Source: Microcoleus sp. CAWBG506
Lineage (GTDB): Bacteria; Cyanobacteriota; Cyanobacteriia; Cyanobacteriales; Microcoleaceae
NCBI GenBank assembly: GCA_020883125.1
Contig: JAHREW010000002.1
Location: 77,940 to 141,939, forward strand
Direction: 5' to 3'
Length of the DNA: 64,000 nt
Below, piece after piece: positions 1 through 7,012 of the stretch (its first letter is position 1; every line of letters starts with the position of its first letter). The notes under the pieces were generated by a model. The model made no database searches and was not told where the DNA came from. It saw nothing but the letters and a program-made list of their open reading frames with translations. A program made the position numbers and the translations under genes.

Positions 1-2
1 AC

Positions 3-950
3 AACGCCGACCAAGAATTGTACTTGGCTGTATTGCTAGATCCCGTAGCGCGACGCCCCGTACTCCTGGGCTCGCAACAAGGAGGTATGGATGTGGAAGG
101 GTCGATCGAGAAAATGCAGCAAGTTGTTGTAGACCAAGAGTTTTCGCCTTTCTACGCGAGGCGACTGATGCTGAAAATGGGATTGCAGGGAGATCTGATT
201 CAATCAGTCAGCACGATTGTGGAAAAAATGTATCGGCTGTTTGTCGAGAAAGATTTAGATTTAGTAGAAATCAATCCTCTGGGCATCAGTCCCAAGGGAG
301 AGGTAATGGCTTTAGACGGTAAAGTCAGTGCCAATAATGATGCCTTGGGACGTCATCCAGACTTGGCGGCACTGGGGGAAAAGAAAGCAGATACCAAGCT
401 CTCAGCAGACAGGAGACGTCAGGTCGATCGCCTCCGTGCCCACTCGAATTTGCTGCACTCCCCCTTGGAATTGGGAGGGAGTTCTCAATCCCAATTCTCC
501 AATTCTGAATCTTTGAACTTAGTGGAACTAGATGGGAGTATCGGGGTTTTGTGCAACGGAGTGGGTTTGACAATGGCGACTTTGGATGCAGTGACTCACG
601 AAGGAGGCAAACCAGCTAATTTTGTGAATCTCGGTTCCCTAGACCGCTACGATGGAACAAAGACTCTGCGCGATCGCTTGGAGTTATCTCTGGAGTTAGT
701 CTCTCAGGATAAAAGCGTGAAGGTGGTGCTGGTGAATATTTTGGCTAGTACCGCAGCCAGCGAGGCGACAATCTCGGCAGTGGTAGGCTATCTGGAACGA
801 AAAGCCCGTGCCAATCGCCAAATTCAGGTGGTGCTGCTGTTGGTGGGAATCGATCGAGATGGGGTGAAAAAGCGTTTGGGGCAGTTGCCTGTGCAACTAG
901 CGAGCACTTTGGATCAGGCCGTAGCACAAGCTGTGTCTTTAGCTAAATAG
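3..950 (+). CDS. sucC: succinyl-CoA synthetase beta-like subunit (5' truncated)
   Basis: This is the C-terminal ~315 residues of an ATP-grasp/ligase-CoA beta subunit; the reading frame is open to the window edge, so the start is missing. The EINPL motif (about 266-280) and the following LDGKVSANNDAL segment match the Mg-nucleotide region of SucC. With SucD it would interconvert succinate, CoA and ATP with succinyl-CoA. Later motifs diverge: the glycine-rich GGGATK-type loop reads GSLDRYDG, and the VNIFGGI segment reads VNILASTAA, so normal activity is not certain. About 26 extra codons (roughly 447-533) sit in the linker before LVELDGSIG and are made of palindromic CCCCCTTGG-type repeat DNA. 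The partner sucD follows 271 bp downstream on the same strand. Confidence 0.85.
   Translation, partial: NADQELYLAVLLDPVARRPVLLGSQQGGMDVEGSIEKMQQVVVDQEFSPFYARRLMLKMGLQGDLIQSVSTIVEKMYRLFVEKDLDLVEINPLGISPKGEVMALDGKVSANNDALGRHPDLAALGEKKADTKLSADRRRQVDRLRAHSNLLHSPLELGGSSQSQFSNSESLNLVELDGSIGVLCNGVGLTMATLDAVTHEGGKPANFVNLGSLDRYDGTKTLRDRLELSLELVSQDKSVKVVLVNILASTAASEATISAVVGYLERKARANRQIQVVLLLVGIDRDGVKKRLGQLPVQLASTLDQAVAQAVSLAK
447..533. repeat. GC-rich palindromic repeat inserted in sucC frame
   Basis: Inside the sucC frame, a stretch with inverted arms around 458-480 (CTCCCCCTTGGA against TTGGGAGGGAG) is followed by near-repeats of CCAATTCT. Compared with the E. coli SucC linker it adds about 26 codons and keeps the frame. 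The composition matches repeats seen elsewhere here (1059, 27572, menD, 60395). The insertion boundaries are estimates. Confidence 0.5.
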
Positions 951-1023
951 CGGGCAGCCCAGACACTATAGAAACCTTCAATCAAGGACCGATCGACTCC
1001 GTAGTTGGGCAAACTTCCTTGCT

Positions 1024-1058
1024 CCTTCTTCCTTCTTCCTTCTTCCTTCTTCCTTCTT
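1024..1058. repeat. STRR heptamer tract, 5 units
   Basis: Five tandem copies of CCTTCTT lie in the sucC-sucD gap. They are followed at 1061-1075 by a C-run/G-run palindrome. No gene was found between 951 and 1221. Confidence 0.9.
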
Positions 1059-1075
1059 TTCCCCCCTTGGGGGGT

Positions 1076-1183
1076 GATATCAATTCCGGTTGTATCGGAA
1101 TGATTTAACCGCGAAGGCGCGAAGTACGCGAAGTTCGAGAAGAGAGAGTTTAATAATTCCGATGAAGAGAGGATTTTATATGA
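1076..1183 (+). repeat. dispersed ~109-bp repeat R1, copy 1
   Basis: This begins GATATCAATTCCGG and ends GAGAGGATTTTATATGA. Near-identical copies occur at 27449-27557 (same strand) and 46321-46455 (opposite strand). All hold a TTTAACCGCGAAGGCGC core and an AGAGAGAGTTTAATA segment. There is no coding capacity. It looks like a non-autonomous mobile or transcribed element. Confidence 0.85.
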
Positions 1184-1208
1184 CTTCTTCCTTCTTCCTT
1201 CTTCCTTC
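1184..1208. repeat. STRR heptamer tract before sucD
   Basis: Three full CTTCTTC units plus a partial one occupy the place where a ribosome binding site for sucD would be expected; only GCGATATAAAAA separates the tract from the ATG. No Shine-Dalgarno sequence is visible. Confidence 0.85.
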
Positions 1209-1221
1209 TGCGATATAAAAA

Positions 1222-2130
1222 ATGAATTTAACTCCTGAGAGTAAAGTCCTCATACAAGGCATTACAGAATCTCCCGCGTCAACCCTTGTGGGGCTGATGA
1301 TGAAAGCCTACGGCACAAATGTAGTGGCTGGTGTCAGTCCCGGTAGGGGCGGGCATGAGTTGGAGGGAATTGCGGTTTTTGATTTGGTGGAACAAGCCGT
1401 GGCGGCGGTGGGCCACATTGATACCACGGTGATTTTGGTGGAGCCCTACAGGGTGCTGGATGCGGCCATGGAAGCGATCGCAGCAGGAATTAGGCAAATC
1501 GCGATCGTCACTCCAGGAGTGCCTCCTCTGGATATGGTGCACTTAGTTAGAAAAGCTGAAGCTATGGAAACTTTGGTGATTGGGCCCAACAGTCCGGGAA
1601 TTATTGTGCCCGACAAGTTATTGCTGGGAACTCACCCCAAGGAATTTTACACTCCTGGCCCGGTGGGGATCATCAGCCGCAGCAGCACTTTGACTTACGA
1701 GGTGGCTCTAGAACTGACTAATGCTGGGTTGGGACAGTCGATGGCTGTTTGTATTGGCTGTGATGCGATTGTCGGTTCTTCTTTTATGCAGTGGCTGCAA
1801 ATTTTGGACGAAGATGAGGCTACCGAGGCGATCGTGTTGGTGGGGGAAGTTGGCGGCTGGAGCGAACAAGCTGCTGCTTCTTATATCGCTGAGGCGATCG
1901 ACAAACCCGTGGTGGCTTACCTGGCTGGCCGCTATGCTCCCAAAGGGCCGTCTTTGGGCCACGCCGGCATCCTGATCAGCTCTAGGGCTGCTGCGCGGAC
2001 TGCCTTTGGGGTGAGTGCAGAAAATAAAATGGCTGCCTTTGAAGAGGCAAATATCCCAGTCGCTTCTAGACCTTCGGAGGTACCTAAGTTGATAAATAAA
2101 TTACTCAAGAAAAATCAAGATGTCTCCTAA
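1222..2130 (+). CDS. sucD: succinyl-CoA synthetase alpha-like subunit
   Basis: At 302 residues this is close to the usual SucD length (about 290). It has an N-terminal CoA-binding Rossmann region and a C-terminal ligase region. The phosphohistidine motif SLGHAGILISS places the catalytic His at residue 247, in register with E. coli alpha-His246. Several normally invariant positions differ: the CoA-loop GSQG is replaced by ESPAS, GPNCPG reads GPNSPG, SRSGTLTYE reads SRSSTLTYE, and GIGGDPI reads CIGCDAI. It pairs with the upstream beta subunit, and the assignment to the family is firm. The true substrate is less so, because CoA-contacting residues are altered. Confidence 0.88.
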   Translation: MNLTPESKVLIQGITESPASTLVGLMMKAYGTNVVAGVSPGRGGHELEGIAVFDLVEQAVAAVGHIDTTVILVEPYRVLDAAMEAIAAGIRQIAIVTPGVPPLDMVHLVRKAEAMETLVIGPNSPGIIVPDKLLLGTHPKEFYTPGPVGIISRSSTLTYEVALELTNAGLGQSMAVCIGCDAIVGSSFMQWLQILDEDEATEAIVLVGEVGGWSEQAAASYIAEAIDKPVVAYLAGRYAPKGPSLGHAGILISSRAAARTAFGVSAENKMAAFEEANIPVASRPSEVPKLINKLLKKNQDVS

Positions 2131-2277
2131 GTCCGATCGGCTTTATTCATTTTTTCTGGATCTGTATTTATTGAATTGATAGGTTTGGAAGCTAATATTT
2201 GGGTAGCTATGGTTACAAAACCTTGACAAAAGCTCTGTTAACCTGGTAGCAATTAATGATATTGGAAGCTCGCTGCT

Positions 2278-3009
2278 GTGGGATGTCTTAGTATTTCAAT
2301 TGTTGAAGGGAATCCGCACCTGCGATCGCTCTTGGGCTGGCATCTACAGCAAGTCGGTCACTGGGTGCATCAATCAGCGGATATCAATCATGCTAGGGAA
2401 ATATTTTTCAGCCAACAGCCATCCCTAGTAATTCTGGATGCGGAATTGCCAGATGGAGACGGTTTGGAATTTTGCCGATGGCTACAAAAACAGCAGCAGT
2501 CACTGATTTTAATGCTGTCAGCCCGGAATTCTGAAGCGGATATTGTTGAAGGTTTGAAGTCGGGGGCTGACGATTACCTAACCAAACCTTTTGGGATGCA
2601 AGAATTTATGGCGCGGGTAGAAGCTTTGATGCGTCGCAACCGCACGATGATACCGCCGGCTACCCTGGAGTGCGGGCTGCTCAAAATTGATTTGGTGCAA
2701 CGCCGAGTGCGTTTGTACGAACAACATATCGAACTGACTCCCCAGGAATTCAGCCTGTTGTACGTGCTGGCTCAAGCTGGAGGAGTCCCTCTGTCGCGAT
2801 CGGATTTACTGCGCAGAGCTTGGCCCGATGCTATTGACAACCCGCGCACCATTGACACTCATGTACTGTCTTTGCGGAAAAAAATCGAAATCGATCCGCG
2901 ACAGCCGAGTCTGATTCAAACTGTGCGGAATGTTGGCTATCGGCTGAATTTGGAATTGTTAAATGGGAATGAATGGAATTCACCACTACCTAGGGTTGTA
3001 ACTTCTTAA
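2278..3009 (+). CDS. OmpR/PhoB-type response regulator
   Basis: 243 residues starting at GTG. There is an N-terminal receiver (about 5-118) and a C-terminal winged-helix DNA-binding domain (about 130-230; LTPQEFSLLYVLA, NVGYRL). The phospho-acceptor is Asp54 (VILDAELPDG), with Ser81 and Lys103 (LTKPFG) in the switch positions. The usual acidic pair before it is broken: the motif reads IVEGN, so Glu10 is present but the second acid is Gly11. This weakens Mg binding and could mean phosphorylation-independent action, as proposed for NblR-type regulators. No cognate kinase is adjacent. It is convergent with the next gene. The target genes cannot be told from sequence. Confidence 0.9.
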   Translation: MGCLSISIVEGNPHLRSLLGWHLQQVGHWVHQSADINHAREIFFSQQPSLVILDAELPDGDGLEFCRWLQKQQQSLILMLSARNSEADIVEGLKSGADDYLTKPFGMQEFMARVEALMRRNRTMIPPATLECGLLKIDLVQRRVRLYEQHIELTPQEFSLLYVLAQAGGVPLSRSDLLRRAWPDAIDNPRTIDTHVLSLRKKIEIDPRQPSLIQTVRNVGYRLNLELLNGNEWNSPLPRVVTS

Positions 3010-3079
3010 TTTGGTTGCTGATTTGATGTTGGGAATTAATTGGCGATCGCCTCGGTTTTTCCTGACAGCATGAATTGGA

Positions 3080-3508
3080 TTATTTGGGACAGGGCAATTG
3101 TCCGTTAGGAGTTAGGTAAACATTGTGATTGAAGTCATTAATGAAACATATGAGGAATCCTTGGCGGTGATTTTTTTTACCATCATTCCACCGCAATAAT
3201 TCGGTATTTCCGGTGGTCCGCCCTGGTGCATCGGCAGTTTTTTCTAAGGTGCTTTCCCCTGGATTGAGCGATGATTCTACGCGAATACTTATTTGATCGA
3301 CTTCTCCGGTTCGTTTGCCAAATTCATTAACTTTGTGATTATGAAGAACAAAGTTTTTGACATAAATGCCACGATTGGAAATATTAGTCAGTCGTAACAT
3401 TCCCTGTTTGACTGTTTCTACTCGCAGCACGTAGGTAGGTGGAATGAAAGCAGCAAGAGATACAGATGCGATCGCCATTCCTGTCAAAAGTGATAAGATA
3501 TTTTTCAT
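3080..3508 (-). CDS. small secreted protein of unknown function
   Basis: 142 residues. An N-terminal signal peptide is clear (MKNILSLLTGMAIASVSLAA, cleavage near residue 20), followed by a beta-rich, charged mature part with no motif I recognise. Two cysteines near the C-terminus (ICFIND, LPCPK) could form a disulphide. It ends close to, and convergent with, the response regulator, and the next upstream gene on its strand is an aldehyde dehydrogenase 268 bp away. I cannot assign a function; export to the periplasm is inferred from the signal. Confidence 0.7.
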   Translation of the reverse strand: MKNILSLLTGMAIASVSLAAFIPPTYVLRVETVKQGMLRLTNISNRGIYVKNFVLHNHKVNEFGKRTGEVDQISIRVESSLNPGESTLEKTADAPGRTTGNTELLRWNDGKKNHRQGFLICFINDFNHNVYLTPNGQLPCPK

Positions 3509-3739
3509 ATTATAATACTTAAACTCTGATTTTGAGTCTTTATTTTACTACAGTATTAACCGTTCAAAAAGTTACTCGGCGGTTGAAACCGCGTCTATAC
3601 AAACAAAGTCCACTCCAAGCGGACTAAGAATATCCAGTTAGTTATTAACTGGTTCCTAGGCTCTGTCTGGGAACCCATTTCTTTCTTGCTCTGCCTCGCT
3701 ATTATAGCAGCAAAAAGGGAGGCAGAGCCTCCGGATATG

Positions 3740-3764
3740 CGTTACCAGGCTCTGCCTGGTAACG
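3740..3764. terminator. perfect 11-bp hairpin downstream of aldehyde dehydrogenase
   Basis: CGTTACCAGGC and GCCTGGTAACG are separated by TCT, just 3' of the minus-strand aldehyde dehydrogenase. There is no T-run, so it may be a dispersed palindromic repeat used as a 3' end. The rest of the 3509-3776 gap holds degenerate CTCTGCCT-type and TCCGCTTGGA-type repeats and no gene. Confidence 0.5.
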
Positions 3765-3776
3765 AGTGAAAACGCA

Positions 3777-5138
3777 TCAACCAATGACTTTTTTAATCAA
3801 ATCTAACTTACCCTTATAGGGAGCATAGCGCCATTTCAATTCCAGCCAAAAAAACTTTTGCAACACGCTTTTGTAATGGGAAAAAGTATCAAAACTTGCT
3901 TTCCCGTGATAACTCCCGATGCCGCTTTCTCCAACTCCGCCAAAGGGCAAGGTTGTCACTCCCACTTGCATTACTGTGTCGTTGATACAAACTCCCCCAG
4001 AAGAAGTTTCCCGCAGAACTCGTTCTTGTTTCTGTTTATCCTTCGAGAAGAAATACAATGCTAACGGTTTGGGGCGGGCGTTGATTTTGGCGATCGCCTC
4101 TGATAAATCATCATACTCCAACACTGGCAAAATCGGCCCGAAAATCTCATCTTCCATCACCGGGGAATCCCAGGAAACTTTATCTAAAACCGTCGGTGCA
4201 ATATATCTATTTTCCGGTTTCACTTCCCCGCCGATCACAATTTCTCCATCTTTGATGAACGCGCTCAAACGTTCTAATTGCCGCTGATTGATAATTCTGC
4301 AATAGTCGGGACTTGTTTGCGGGTCGTTGCCGTATAATTCAAGAATCGATGCTTTAATTGCTGGCATCAAATCCGGCTTAATTTTGCGATCGACTAGCAG
4401 GTAATCTGGAGCGATACAGGTTTGACCAGCATTAATGAATTTGCCCCAAGCAATGCGTTTTGCGGTGTGTTCGATCTGCACATCTGAGTCTACAATGCAA
4501 GGACTTTTCCCACCTAATTCTAAGGTGACGGGAGTCAGGTGTTTGGCGGCAGCTTCCATCACGATTCTACCAATTTTTGCGCCACCTGTAAAGAAGATAT
4601 GGTCGAATTTTTCAGCTAACAATTGTTGGCTAATTTCCACACCACCTTCGATGGCGGCTATGTAAGCTGGATCGAAGGTTTTACCAATCATGTCGGCGAC
4701 GACTTCGGATGTGTGGGATGCTATTTCCGAAGGTTTGAGAATGGCGCAGTTGCCAGCGGCGATCGCCCCTACTAACGGTGATATCATTAACTGAAAGGGA
4801 TAGTTCCAAGGCCCGATGATTAAAACTACGCCTAAAGGTTCGGGAAAAATGCGGGCTGAGGCGGGGAATTGGTCGATCGATGTTGGTACTTTTTGGGGTT
4901 TTACCCAAGATTTCAGATTTTTGATGGCATACTTAACTTCAGCGATCGATGCGATTTCAAAGTAAGCCTCGAATTCCGGCCGATTTAGGTCAGCATTGAC
5001 AGCATCCACTATTCGTGATTGATTAAGTTCGATCGCGCTTTTAAGTTTATGCAATTGTTCCAGCCTAAAATCCACCTCTTTAGTTTTTCCCGTCGCAAAA
5101 AATTGTCGCTGCTGCTGGAGCATATCGCTAACTAACAT
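3777..5138 (-). CDS. aldehyde dehydrogenase (class 3-like, fatty aldehyde type)
   Basis: 453 residues, normal for short class 3 ALDHs. It oxidises aldehydes to acids with NAD(P). Visible landmarks are the GPWNYP loop with Asn112, the FFTGG turn, general base Glu207 (TLELGGKSP) and nucleophile Cys241 (NAGQTCIAPD), and the LPFGGVGESG segment. The hydrophobic-basic C-terminus (WLELKWRYAPYKGKLDLIKK) resembles membrane-associated fatty aldehyde dehydrogenases, which in cyanobacteria handle aldehydes from the alkane pathway; that role is inferred. The ATG is preceded by GGAGGA at good spacing. Confidence 0.93.
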   Translation of the reverse strand: MLVSDMLQQQRQFFATGKTKEVDFRLEQLHKLKSAIELNQSRIVDAVNADLNRPEFEAYFEIASIAEVKYAIKNLKSWVKPQKVPTSIDQFPASARIFPEPLGVVLIIGPWNYPFQLMISPLVGAIAAGNCAILKPSEIASHTSEVVADMIGKTFDPAYIAAIEGGVEISQQLLAEKFDHIFFTGGAKIGRIVMEAAAKHLTPVTLELGGKSPCIVDSDVQIEHTAKRIAWGKFINAGQTCIAPDYLLVDRKIKPDLMPAIKASILELYGNDPQTSPDYCRIINQRQLERLSAFIKDGEIVIGGEVKPENRYIAPTVLDKVSWDSPVMEDEIFGPILPVLEYDDLSEAIAKINARPKPLALYFFSKDKQKQERVLRETSSGGVCINDTVMQVGVTTLPFGGVGESGIGSYHGKASFDTFSHYKSVLQKFFWLELKWRYAPYKGKLDLIKKVIG

Positions 5139-5377
5139 CTTTTGTCCTCCATGTTTATCAATAAATGTTAAAGCATTTCTGAGAATAGGCGATCGCAGCT
5201 AAAGTGCGATCGTGTTTCCAGGAAAGTCCCTGGATTTGAGATTAATGTTAAAATAAAAGGGTTGACATGGGTATTGTGTTTGTGGTAACACTTGTGCTTG
5301 CTGTTAGGATTGTAAAACTTTAATAACAGTATAAGCAGTAGTAAGCATAAGTAGTATTATATAGTCAGGAGAACCAA

Positions 5378-5977
5378 ATGAAACTACCTGACTACGCCAA
5401 AGCAATAGGCATAAGTTACACAACCGCATGGCGCTGGTGGAAAGCCAATAAACTGCCACATCCAGCAAGACAAACGGAAAGTGGTCTAATTATAGTTGAC
5501 TACTCGCCGCCAGCGCCATCAATTGAATCAAAGAAAAACCGAGTCGCTATTTATAGCCGAGTCTCATCCTCTGAGAACAAAGACAATCTCAACCGCCAAT
5601 CACAGCGATTAACCGAGTACGCAATTGCCAACGGTTATCAAATTGTCAGAAATGTCAAAGAAATTGGTAGTGGATTGAACGACCACAGAAAACAGTTAGA
5701 AACACTCCTGCAACAAGATGATTACGATATTCTTTTGGTTGAACACAAAGACCGTTTGGCTCGATTCGGAACACATTATTTAGACGTACTGCTTCTGAGA
5801 TTAGGAGTCCAACTAGAAATTGTCAATTTAACTGACAACGGTCAAGATGAATTAATGCAAGATTTGGTGGCAGTAGTTACCAGTTTTGCTGCTCGACTTT
5901 ACGGACCACAGCGCGCTGCGCGAAAAACAGAAAGAATCATTGCTGAATTAAAAAATGGAGAGTCTGAATGCAGCTAG
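5378..5977 (+). CDS. tnpA: IS607-family transposase TnpA (serine recombinase)
   Basis: 199 residues. The first ~50 residues are a MerR-like helix-turn-helix (YAKAIGISYTTAWRWWKANK), followed by a small serine-resolvase catalytic domain (RVAIYSRVSSSENKDNLNRQ), with the nucleophilic serine in YSRVSS and the arginine-bearing segment EHKDRLARFGTHYL. It catalyses cut-and-paste movement of its IS with little target preference. A clear CAGGAG ribosome binding site precedes ATG. It appears intact, so the copy may still move. The partner TnpB is broken. Confidence 0.92.
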   Translation: MKLPDYAKAIGISYTTAWRWWKANKLPHPARQTESGLIIVDYSPPAPSIESKKNRVAIYSRVSSSENKDNLNRQSQRLTEYAIANGYQIVRNVKEIGSGLNDHRKQLETLLQQDDYDILLVEHKDRLARFGTHYLDVLLLRLGVQLEIVNLTDNGQDELMQDLVAVVTSFAARLYGPQRAARKTERIIAELKNGESECS

Positions 5978-6199
5978 CAGAGAGACACATTATTAAATCC
6001 ACCGAACATCGTTTTGTTGAAATTGACGGCTTAGCCTTTCAACCCAAAAATCTCTAAAATGCCACTAACTATGTGTCAATGTCAGCAGTGTAACAGCTTG
6101 GCATCGGACAGGGATACTCCCAAAAGCTCGGAAATTACTGACAAAACTGAGGGCGGCGAATCTGTGAAACCAGATTCAGCATTAGGGGCATCAGCCTAA
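5968..6199 (+). pseudogene. tnpB: tnpB remnant of the IS607 element
   Basis: The start overlaps the tnpA stop, as in intact IS607 elements. The first 29 codons (MQLAERHIIKS ... AFQPKNL) are a typical TnpB N-terminus and end in a stop at 6055. A second frame, 6059-6199, encodes MPLTMCQCQQCNSLASDRD and a tail that looks like a TnpB C-terminal end. About 350 central codons, including the RuvC motifs, are missing, so no nuclease can be made. The 3' end may still hold the omega-RNA scaffold region (inference). Confidence 0.7.
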
Positions 6200-6469
6200 A
6201 ACAGGCAAATTATCTTAAAAAAGCGGGTTTCTGCCTAGGTCCACAGTTGACTAAAAAACCTTACTGTTTAAGAGTTTTTACTTAGTAATAGGAAGCAGAA
6301 CAGTTGACTCCTGGCGATCGCCTAAGCAAACCTTTGATTAAGTGTCACAGGTAAGCCCATGGGTTTTCTCAACCAGAAGCACTATCAATTAATGAGAGCA
6401 CCAATCAAAGTAGCGACTCAGGTTCAGCGAAGACAACTGCCATACTCAGTTTATATACAGGATAACATT

Positions 6470-6826
6470 ATGAAAAACATGACGACGCGACAAACTATAA
6501 GTGCCTTAGTAGCAATGCCTATTTTGCTCATGGCACAGACAACTCAATCTTTGGCTAGTATTAGTGCTATGACTGGATCTCCAATCAAACAAGTTTTTGT
6601 GGGTGGTTATGGGATGAATTCGGAGAATTTGGATTCACAATTCATCGCCTTTGAAGAAAGCGAAAATTGGGACTTACCTAATTTTTATGAGGATGGGAAT
6701 ATGCAGAAAACTAAAATCAAGGAATCTCCAGTTAAATCAGAAATTACTTCCCCTGAACCAAAGCTTTATATCAGTGCAGCTAGGGGTAGCTCCAGCCGGA
6801 GTTGTCGCATTTCAGGACTCTGCTAA
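6470..6826 (+). CDS. putative secreted protein, unknown
   Basis: 118 residues from the ATG at 6470, chosen because it opens a good signal peptide (MKNMTTRQTISALVAMPILL, cleavage near LAS); an in-frame ATG at 6359 would add 37 residues in front of it. The mature part is acidic then basic, with no known motif. It ends in SSSRSCRISGLC. In the +1 frame the 3' end gives another hydrophobic tail up to 6899, so a recent frameshift near the end is possible. It sits between an IS607 element and the large STAND/WD40 gene, and both neighbours are co-oriented. Confidence 0.5.
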   Translation: MKNMTTRQTISALVAMPILLMAQTTQSLASISAMTGSPIKQVFVGGYGMNSENLDSQFIAFEESENWDLPNFYEDGNMQKTKIKESPVKSEITSPEPKLYISAARGSSSRSCRISGLC

Positions 6827-7012
6827 TCAATCCATAATCATGTCCAGAAATATAAGTCTTGGGCTGGCAGGGAGGATGCCAACGCGACAGAAATTATAGG
6901 ATATTTCTATTTGACGATCGCCTTTTGGGAAGCAGAGAATTTTCATACCGATTTCTCTATTTCTCGGTGGTTAATACCAACGGATTATTCAAATATTTTT
7001 TCAATATTTAAT

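Larger units (their letters stand above)
5230..6240 (+). mobile_element. IS607-family element with collapsed tnpB
   Basis: The element consists of an intact serine-recombinase TnpA followed by a deleted TnpB overlapping its end by 10 bp, which is the usual IS607 order. Boundaries are approximate. The left flank (5300-5370) has degenerate AAGCAGTA/AAGCATAAGTA repeats before the TnpA ribosome binding site; the right end should lie soon after the TnpB remnant, near the AAAAAAGCGGG stretch at about 6217. Confidence 0.7.
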
